The position numbers and the translations under genes are program-made. Below the pieces are notes generated by a model. That model was not told where the DNA came from. It did no database searches and saw only the letters and a program-made list of their open reading frames with translations. From positions 1-10,875 of the forward strand of contig DATKDQ010000351.1 of assembly GCA_035544635.1 (NCBI GenBank): 10,875 nt of DNA. Direction: 5' to 3'. Positions 6,080 through 10,875 of this stretch are shown here, one piece after another; the stretch's first letter is position 1; each line of letters opens with the position of its first letter. Origin of the DNA: DATAFT01 sp035544635 (GTDB taxonomy: Bacteria; Acidobacteriota; Thermoanaerobaculia; Multivoradales; Multivoraceae).

Positions 6080-7137
6080 TAGCCCTTGGTCTTGTCCACC
6101 ACGTTGCGCAGCGGCCGTCCGGCAACGAAGCGCTCGACGTTGTCGCGAAACAGCTCGCGCCGCCGCTCCTCCACCTGGTCGGACGCGGTCGCGATGTGGG
6201 GCGTGATCGTCACGTTGGGCATCGACCACAGCGGGTGGTCGGCGGGCAGCGGCTCGGGCTCGGTCACGTCGAGGCCGGCGGCCCGCACCTTGCCCGAGGC
6301 GAGCGCCGCGGTGAGCGCCTCGGTATCGACGATCCCGCCGCGCGAGACGTTGATGAGGTAGACGCCGTCCTTCATGAGCGCGAGCTGCTCGGCGCCCAGC
6401 ATGCCCCGCGACTCCGGGGTGAGCGGAACCGAGCTGAAGACCACGTCGGCCTGGGGCAAGAGCGCGTCGAGCTCGTCGGGCCGACCGACGTACTCGACGT
6501 CGCGGTGGAGCGGGATGTCCTTGGGGTCGATCGCCACGACGCGCATGCCGAAGGCCGCGGCCCGCTGCGCGATCTGGGTGCCGATGCCGCCGAGCCCGAT
6601 GACCAGCGCGGTCTTGCCCTCGAGCTCGATCAGCGGCAGTCGGGTGGTGCGCTCGAAGCCCTTCGCCATCTGCTCGTTGTAGAACTTCATGTCGCGGGTG
6701 AGGTTGAGCAGCAGCGCGAACGCGTGATCGGCGATCTCCGGCCCCTGGATGATGCGCGTGTTGGTGAGAACCACAGTGCTGTCGCGGAGCCGGTCGAATC
6801 GCACCAGCGACTCGACGCCGGCGCTCGAGGTCTGGATCCAGCGCAGGCGCGGCGCGGCGTCGAGCAGCCGGTCCAGGTCGGCGCGCGGCGGCAGACCCAC
6901 GACGGCGTCGCAGCCCGCTGCCCGCTGGTAGAGATCGTCGACCGTGCGCCAGGGCTCGACTCGGAGCCGCGGATCGTGCTCGCGCGCCGCGGCGAGCTCC
7001 TCGACGTAGGGCTCGGCGATGCAGACCGCCACCTCTCCGGCGGCCAGCGCCGCAGCCGGCACGCTCGCAGGCAGCGCGAGCGCGAACACGAGCGCAAGAC
7101 CTGACTGTGGCTTCGGGAACAGGCTACTTCTCGCCAT
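6076..7137 (-). CDS. D-2-hydroxyacid dehydrogenase with N-terminal signal-like segment
   Basis: A 353-residue member of the D-isomer-specific 2-hydroxyacid dehydrogenase family, which interconverts 2-oxoacids and D-2-hydroxyacids with NAD(P)H. The Rossmann fold is clear: VIGLGGIGTQIA (179-190, GxGxxG at G181/G183/G186), and D204 at the end of the next strand, suggesting NAD preference. The catalytic Arg-Glu-His set is complete: R266 (NVSRGGIVD), E295 (DVTEPEP) and H314 (ITPHIA), with the Arg-Glu spacing of E. coli SerA. The first about 33 residues are a charged start (MARSSLFPKPQ), a hydrophobic run (about 13-33) and possible AxA cleavage at ALA-AGE. That is typical of a Sec signal peptide and odd for an NAD enzyme. 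The start is ATG 7137, supported by GAGGAG with a 7-base spacer; the frame extends upstream to 7236 without family features. The closest subfamily is GhrA/GhrB-like, but the substrate is not assignable. Confidence 0.92.
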   Translation of the reverse strand: MARSSLFPKPQSGLALVFALALPASVPAAALAAGEVAVCIAEPYVEELAAAREHDPRLRVEPWRTVDDLYQRAAGCDAVVGLPPRADLDRLLDAAPRLRWIQTSSAGVESLVRFDRLRDSTVVLTNTRIIQGPEIADHAFALLLNLTRDMKFYNEQMAKGFERTTRLPLIELEGKTALVIGLGGIGTQIAQRAAAFGMRVVAIDPKDIPLHRDVEYVGRPDELDALLPQADVVFSSVPLTPESRGMLGAEQLALMKDGVYLINVSRGGIVDTEALTAALASGKVRAAGLDVTEPEPLPADHPLWSMPNVTITPHIATASDQVEERRRELFRDNVERFVAGRPLRNVVDKTKGY

Positions 7138-7441
7138 CACGCGTCTCCTCGTCGAAGCGGGCGCCGCCACGTCCGCGACGCGCCGGGCAGCTTGGTGTCG
7201 CCGGCCGCGACGGGAGGCACGAGCGAAGCCGTCCACGAGCGCCGCGAGGGCCGGGGGGGAGCAGCGCCAGAATACCAGCCGTCGTCGCCGTGCGTCGTGG
7301 GCGAAGCCGGTCCGAGCGCAGCCGCACCCGAGTTACTCTCGGCGGCGATCGGCGCCCGTCCGCTTCCAGTGAAAGAGAGCACACCCGTGACCTCGGCACG
7401 ACGACCGCCAGGAAATCACGCCGACCGCTGAGAGATAGAGC
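7138..7441. other. Divergent intergenic region, 304 bases
   Basis: This lies between the start of the dehydrogenase (minus) and the start of the second EamA gene (plus), so both promoters are expected here. I see the dehydrogenase Shine-Dalgarno site and one short inverted repeat, CCGAG-ttact-CTCGG at 7328-7342, about 100 bases before the EamA start. Reading frames crossing the region have no recognisable content. No convincing -35/-10 pair, RNA gene or terminator is visible. Confidence 0.5.
7145..7150 (-). promoter_or_regulatory. Shine-Dalgarno site deciding the dehydrogenase start
   Basis: GAGGAG on the minus strand ends seven bases before ATG 7137. It shows that the signal-like N-terminus is very probably translated and is not an artefact of an over-extended gene call. 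Confidence 0.65.
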
Positions 7442-8383
7442 ATGGCCTCCTCTCCGCCCCGCACCGGCCTCGTGGTCGCCACCACCGTCGCCGCTCTGGT
7501 CGCGTTCGCGGCGAACTCCGTCCTGTGCCGGGTCGCTCTCGGGGGCGCCACCATCGACCCGATGGCGTTCTCGGTCCTGCGCGTGGGCTCGGGCGCGGCG
7601 ATGCTGCTCCTGCTGGTCGCGCTCCCCGGCCGCCGGCGGGCCCACGCCTCGACCCGCCTCGCGCTCGACTGGCCGGCGGCGGCGATGCTGGCGCTCTACG
7701 CGGTGCCCTTCTCGCTCGCCTACACCCGCCTCACCACCGGCACCGGCGCGCTCCTCCTCTTCGCCGCCGTCCAGGCCACGATGATCGCCGGCGCGCTGCG
7801 GCTGGGCGAGCGCCCGCGCCCGCTGCAGTGGACCGGCATCGCCCTCGCGCTGGCCGGCTTCGGCGTCCTGGTGGCGCCAGGTGTCGAGGCGCCCTCTGCG
7901 GCCGGCGCGTTCTCGATGGCGGTCGCGGGCGTGGCGTGGGGTCTCTACTCGCTGCGCGGGCGCCGCGCCGCCGACGCGCTGGCCGCGACGGCCGCGAGCT
8001 TCACCGCCGCGACGCCGCTGGTTGTCGCTCCGGCGCTGCTGCTCCTGGTCGGCGCGGCCGCGTCGAGCCTGGCCGGCGTCGCGGTGCCCGAGCTGCTGCG
8101 GATCGCGGTCTCGCTCGAGGGCGCGCTCCTCGCGATCGCCTCGGGCGCGGTGGCGTCGGCGCTCGGCTACGTCGCGTGGTACACGGCGCTGCGCGGGCTG
8201 TCCGCCGGCCAGGCCGCCGCCGTCCAGCTCGCGGTGCCCGTCCTGGCGGCGGCGGGCGGCATCGTCGTGCTCGGCGAGGCGCTGACGCCGCGTCTCGTCG
8301 TCTCGGCCGTGGTGATCCTCGGCGGCATCGCCCTCGCGGTGCTCGGCACGACTCCGCGAAGACGCACGCCGCCGCCGAGCTGA
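7442..8383 (+). CDS. EamA/DMT-superfamily transporter (copy 2)
   Basis: A 313-residue inner-membrane protein with about ten hydrophobic segments in two EamA repeats. Markers: FAANSVLCRVALGGATIDPMAFSVLR across about 21-46 (first loop and second segment), a YTRLTTGTGALLLFAAVQATM region (about 96-116) followed by a LGERPRPLQWTGIALALAG stretch (121-139), and in repeat 2 AVQLAVPVLAAAGGIVVLGE (260-279) ahead of the last segment. It shares little sequence with the EamA protein encoded at 5123-6079 and belongs to a different subgroup, so the two are unlikely to be a recent duplication. Cargo unknown. The start is ATG 7442, preceded only by a weak purine run (GAGAGATAGAG). It is transcribed away from the dehydrogenase gene and ends 58 bases before the convergent DNA ligase. 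Confidence 0.9.
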   Translation: MASSPPRTGLVVATTVAALVAFAANSVLCRVALGGATIDPMAFSVLRVGSGAAMLLLLVALPGRRRAHASTRLALDWPAAAMLALYAVPFSLAYTRLTTGTGALLLFAAVQATMIAGALRLGERPRPLQWTGIALALAGFGVLVAPGVEAPSAAGAFSMAVAGVAWGLYSLRGRRAADALAATAASFTAATPLVVAPALLLLVGAAASSLAGVAVPELLRIAVSLEGALLAIASGAVASALGYVAWYTALRGLSAGQAAAVQLAVPVLAAAGGIVVLGEALTPRLVVSAVVILGGIALAVLGTTPRRRTPPPS

Positions 8384-8441
8384 GGTGCCGGCGTGGAGCG
8401 CGTCTCGTGGGAGAGCGACTCACGGTTCCGGCCAGAAAGGC

Positions 8442-10019
8442 TCACCGGCGCGCGCCCTCGATCTCGATCTCGCGCGCGGTCTGCGCCTGCCAGATCGCGC
8501 GCACGCGATCGAAGGTGTCGGCGTCTTCCGGCCCCTTGTCCGGGCGGTAGCTCTTGACGCGCGCGAGGCGCAGCGCCAGGCCGCCGGGATAACGCGGGCT
8601 CTCCTGCACGTCGCTGAACGCGATCTCGACCACCACGCTCGGTGTGACCTGGACAGTGTGGCGGTCGCGCGAGGTCTCGAGCTCGAGCAGCCGCCTGGTC
8701 TGCCACTCGAGCATGTCGTCGGTGAGCCCCTTGAACGTCTTCCCGAGCATGACGAAGGCGCCGCTCTCGGCGTCGCGCGCGCCGAGATGGAGGTTCGAGA
8801 GCCATCCCTGACGGCGGCCGTGGCCCCACTCGGCCGCCAGGACGACGAGGTCGAGCGTGTGCGCGCGCTTGATCTTGAGCCAGGCGCGGCCACGGCCGCC
8901 GGCTTCGTAGGCCGACTCCAGGTCCTTGGCCATGATCCCCTCGTGGCCGCGCTCGAGCGCGGCGGCGAGAAATGCCGCGGCCTCGTCCGCGTTCGAGGTG
9001 ACGCGCCGCGGCACCATCAGGTCCTCGGGAACCGCCTCGTCCATGCGAGCGAACCGCTCCACGGCGGGGGCGGCGAGCAGATCCTCGCCGTCGTGATGCA
9101 GCAGATCGAAGAAGTAGACCGAGAGCGGCAGCGCCGCGCGCATCGCCGCCACGTCGAGCTTGCGGCCGTAGCGCCGCATGGTGACCTGGAAGGGCTGCGG
9201 CCTGCCGTCGGAGCGCAGGGCGAGGGTCTCGCCGTCGAGGATCATGCGATCGCCGGGCAGGCGGAGCGCCGCCTCCACCACCTCGGGCACCGAGGCGGTC
9301 ACGTCGCGCAGGCTGCGCGAGTAGACCGCCACCTCGCGGCCGTCGCGGTGAACCTGCACGCGCGCGCCGTCGAGCTTGTGCTCGAGCGCCGCGCGGCCGA
9401 GCCGCGCGATCCCCTCCTCGAGGTCGTCGCAGGTCTGCGCCAGCATCGGCTGCACCGGTTGGAACAGACGCACCGCGAAGCGATCGAGCCCGGCCGCGCC
9501 CTGCTCGAGCGCGGCGCGCGCCACCGCGGCCGGCGAGCCCGCCACCATCACGGCATGGCGCACGCCTCGCTTGGGCAGCCCGGAGGCGGCGACGATCGCC
9601 TCCTCCATGACCCCCTCGAGCGCGCCCTGACGCAGCTCGCCCCCGACCAGGCGCGTCAGGAAGGACCGCTCGTCCGGAGTGGCGCGCCTCAGGAGCGAGG
9701 CGAGCTCCGCGATCCGCGCCTCCTGCGAGCCGCTGCCCGCGATCGCGCGCACGCGCTCGAACGCGGCATCGACCTCGGCCAGGGCGAGAGACGCGCGCTG
9801 CGCCCCCTCGCCCCCCGCCGCGGCATGCGCGCGCTCGAGCATCGCCCAGCCCACGCCGAGGCGTCCCTGCGGCAGCGTCCCCGACAGGTAGTCGACCGCG
9901 ACCTCGATCTCGCGACCGCGCGCGCGGCGCAGGAGGTCCGCGAGAAGCCGCGACTTCTCCAACCGCGAGCGGGTGGCGGCGAGCCGGCTCGAGGTCTCGA
10001 CCAGGTCCGAGAGGAGCAC
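8442..10019 (-). CDS. ATP-dependent DNA ligase, LigB type
   Basis: A 525-residue ATP-dependent DNA ligase that seals nicks through a lysyl-AMP intermediate. Domain order: N-terminal DNA-binding domain (about 1-185), adenylation domain (about 190-385) and OB fold (about 390-525). Nucleotidyltransferase motifs are complete: motif I EHKLDGAR (213-220, catalytic K215), Ia SRSLRDVT (234-241), III LDGETLAL (261-268), IIIa VYFFDLLHHDG (301-311), IV EGIMAKDL (360-367), V WLKIKR (380-385) and VI-like RPDKGPEDADT (492-502). Size and N-terminus (LLSDLVETSSRLAATRSR) match actinobacterial LigB-like stand-alone ligases rather than LigD; there is no Ku gene or polymerase domain alongside. It is an accessory ligase, since bacteria normally rely on NAD-dependent LigA; a repair role is inferred. 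The start is a GTG at 10019, the first in-frame start after a stop. It has no Shine-Dalgarno site, but TACACT lies six bases upstream, consistent with a leaderless transcript. The gene follows the sulfatase by 54 bases. Confidence 0.95.
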   Translation of the reverse strand: MLLSDLVETSSRLAATRSRLEKSRLLADLLRRARGREIEVAVDYLSGTLPQGRLGVGWAMLERAHAAAGGEGAQRASLALAEVDAAFERVRAIAGSGSQEARIAELASLLRRATPDERSFLTRLVGGELRQGALEGVMEEAIVAASGLPKRGVRHAVMVAGSPAAVARAALEQGAAGLDRFAVRLFQPVQPMLAQTCDDLEEGIARLGRAALEHKLDGARVQVHRDGREVAVYSRSLRDVTASVPEVVEAALRLPGDRMILDGETLALRSDGRPQPFQVTMRRYGRKLDVAAMRAALPLSVYFFDLLHHDGEDLLAAPAVERFARMDEAVPEDLMVPRRVTSNADEAAAFLAAALERGHEGIMAKDLESAYEAGGRGRAWLKIKRAHTLDLVVLAAEWGHGRRQGWLSNLHLGARDAESGAFVMLGKTFKGLTDDMLEWQTRRLLELETSRDRHTVQVTPSVVVEIAFSDVQESPRYPGGLALRLARVKSYRPDKGPEDADTFDRVRAIWQAQTAREIEIEGARR

Positions 10020-10025
10020 GCAGAA

Positions 10026-10031
10026 AGTGTA
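10026..10031 (-). promoter_or_regulatory. Possible -10 element directly before the ligase GTG
   Basis: The minus strand reads TACACT, six bases (ttctgc), then the GTG start. TACACT matches TATAAT at 4 of 6 positions, including the first two and last T, and the spacing would place the transcript start at or next to the GTG. No acceptable -35 is seen 16-18 bases upstream, so this rests on one hexamer and the missing ribosome site. Confidence 0.28.
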
Positions 10032-10061
10032 CCGGCGCCCCCCCGGCGTGAGGTCGCTCTA

Positions 10062-10091
10062 CTCGTCGAAGCTCTACTCCTCGAAGCTCCA
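10062..10091 (-). repeat. 15-base tandem duplication across the sulfatase stop codon
   Basis: On the minus strand, tggagcttcgaggag (10091-10077) is followed at once by tagagcttcgacgag (10076-10062), differing at two positions. The second copy starts with the TAG stop where the first has TGG, and a further TAGAGC (10061-10056) begins a third, decayed copy. It looks like replication slippage; in translation it is WSFEE-stop-SFDE-stop. Confidence 0.7.
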
Positions 10092-10875
10092 CTCCACGAG
10101 CGGATCGCTCTCCCCGTCTCGATAGATGTGGATCCAGTCGACCTCCGCTCGCCCTCCCTTGCCGCGCCCGAAGTCGAGGCGGAGCTGCCGCACGGTCTCG
10201 GCCGCGGCGATCCGGCCCTCGCGCACACCGTTCTCGGCGCCGGGCTGGAGCGCGACGCGATCGCCCGAGAACGCCGGCTTGGCGACGCTGCGATACCACA
10301 GCGCGGGAGCGCCGCGCGTTCCGCTCGCCTCGAAGCGGGCGGCGACCCGCAGCGGACCGCGGAGGATCATCTCGGGCCCCACCACGAACGGCGTGTCCTC
10401 GCAGTCGAGCGCCAGCCGGCCGCCCCGCACGCGAGCGGTGCAGCCACCGTTCGGCGTCCATTCCGAGGACTTTCCCAATGAAGCGACCGACCGCTCGATC
10501 TCGCGCGCGAACGCGCCGGCGTCGTAGGCGAGGTTGGGGCGCGGCAGGTGCGCGCCTTCCGCCTCGAGCCACCGCTCGAGCTCGGCGTCGAGCCGCCGCG
10601 CGACCTCGGGCCGCTCGGCGGCGAGGTCGCGCGTCTCGCCGGGATCGACCGCGAGATCGTAGAGCTCGGTGGCGCCGCCGAAGCGGTGGATCAACTTCAT
10701 CTCTCCGGAGCGGATGGCCGCGCCGGGCGTGTTCCAGTAGGTCTCGCGACCGGGATCGTGGCGGTACCCGGGGATGTGGTGAGGATAGTGGAAGTAGAGC
10801 GATCTCCCGCCGGGCTCGACGCCGCCGCGCAGGACGGGAAGGAGGCTCCTACCGCCGCCGGCGCCGCCCTCGCCC
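10074..10875 (-). CDS. Sulfatase, C-terminal part with accessory domain
   Basis: An open frame enters from the right edge and ends at TAG (10074-10076), giving 266 residues of the C-terminal portion; the catalytic N-terminal half with the formylglycine site lies outside. Residues 25-110 are the typical sulfatase C-terminal subdomain: SLYFHYPHH (25-33), WNTPGAAIRSGEMKLIHR (47-64), ELYDLAVDPGETRDLA (70-85), then a helix of the DAELERWL kind. Known sulfatases of this kind hydrolyse sulfate esters, usually of polysaccharides, in the periplasm or outside the cell. After about residue 110 come about 155 further residues, strand-rich, ending with QLRLDFGRGKGG...VDWIHIYRDG and VEWSFEE. This looks like a beta-sandwich domain of the lectin/carbohydrate-binding type, found at the end of some environmental sulfatases; the fold is inferred. 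The stop sits in a 15-base tandem duplication. The DNA ligase gene begins 54 bases downstream on the same strand. Confidence 0.88.
   Translation of the reverse strand, partial: GEGGAGGGRSLLPVLRGGVEPGGRSLYFHYPHHIPGYRHDPGRETYWNTPGAAIRSGEMKLIHRFGGATELYDLAVDPGETRDLAAERPEVARRLDAELERWLEAEGAHLPRPNLAYDAGAFAREIERSVASLGKSSEWTPNGGCTARVRGGRLALDCEDTPFVVGPEMILRGPLRVAARFEASGTRGAPALWYRSVAKPAFSGDRVALQPGAENGVREGRIAAAETVRQLRLDFGRGKGGRAEVDWIHIYRDGESDPLVEWSFEE

Noticed and set aside
5006..7104. Long antisense frames over the EamA and dehydrogenase genes (5006-6229 minus, 5629-7104 plus)
   Set aside because: Repetitive Arg/His/Asp/Gln composition, each crossing the convergent gene junction; shadows of the real genes.
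7328..7342. Inverted repeat CCGAG-ttact-CTCGG before the second EamA gene as an operator or hairpin
   Set aside because: Only five base pairs per arm in GC-rich DNA; expected by chance and not placed next to a recognisable promoter.
7192..7431. 79-residue plus-strand frame in the divergent intergenic region
   Set aside because: No ribosome site, no domain or signal pattern, biased Ala/Pro/Ser/Arg composition; most likely chance.
8403..8414. TCTC-GTGG-GAGA hairpin between the second EamA gene and the ligase as a terminator
   Set aside because: Four-pair stem with no T run on either side; too weak for an intrinsic terminator.
8385..10481. 698-residue plus-strand open frame opposite the DNA ligase
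   Set aside because: The ligase on the other strand has every catalytic motif. The plus-strand translation is Arg/Leu/Ala-rich without any domain-like pattern and also runs across the ligase-sulfatase junction.
8167..10572. 801-residue minus-strand open frame in another frame over ligase and sulfatase
   Set aside because: Same-strand out-of-frame reading; Arg/Gly/Ala-rich and crossing two real genes and an intergenic gap.

Overview
This is a very GC-rich (about 70%), densely coding bacterial chromosome segment with strongly G/C-ending codons. A DUF1501 protein, a sulfatase with an accessory C-terminal domain, an ATP-dependent DNA ligase of the LigB type and a lipoprotein with a classical lipobox together fit a GC-rich environmental Gram-negative such as an Acidobacteriota, Myxococcota or Planctomycetota-like lineage. 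That placement is an inference from gene content only. No rRNA, tRNA, CRISPR array, insertion sequence, integrase or phage gene was found.

Layout. Positions 1-522 (+) are the C-terminal end of a DUF1501 protein. It is followed after 43 bases by a sodium:amino-acid (AGCS) symporter (566-2317 +) carrying an unusual soluble insert of about 125 residues. Convergent to it is a two-gene unit on the minus strand: a predicted lipoprotein (3069-3686) that overlaps the methionine aminopeptidase gene (2329-3072) by ATGA. A poorly coding stretch (3687-4125) follows, holding a possible divergent promoter and a doubtful 65-residue secreted peptide (3803-4000 +). Next come a luciferase-like flavin oxidoreductase (4126-5097 +) and, 25 bases later, an EamA/DMT transporter (5123-6079 +). 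That transporter gene overlaps by 4 bases the end of a D-2-hydroxyacid dehydrogenase on the minus strand (6076-7137), which unexpectedly begins with a signal-peptide-like segment. After a 304-base divergent intergenic region comes a second, distinct EamA transporter (7442-8383 +). The window ends with a minus-strand pair: a sulfatase C-terminus (10074-10875, running off the edge) followed by the ATP-dependent DNA ligase (8442-10019).

How the genes may work together. Only short-range links are supported: lipoprotein-map by translational overlap, flavin oxidoreductase-EamA by close spacing, and sulfatase-ligase by order. The rest looks like ordinary mixed metabolic and transport content. I see no convincing new multi-gene system. 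The points most worth checking are the apparently exported 2-hydroxyacid dehydrogenase, the insert in the AGCS transporter, the possible leaderless GTG start of the ligase, and a 15-base tandem duplication that straddles the sulfatase stop codon.
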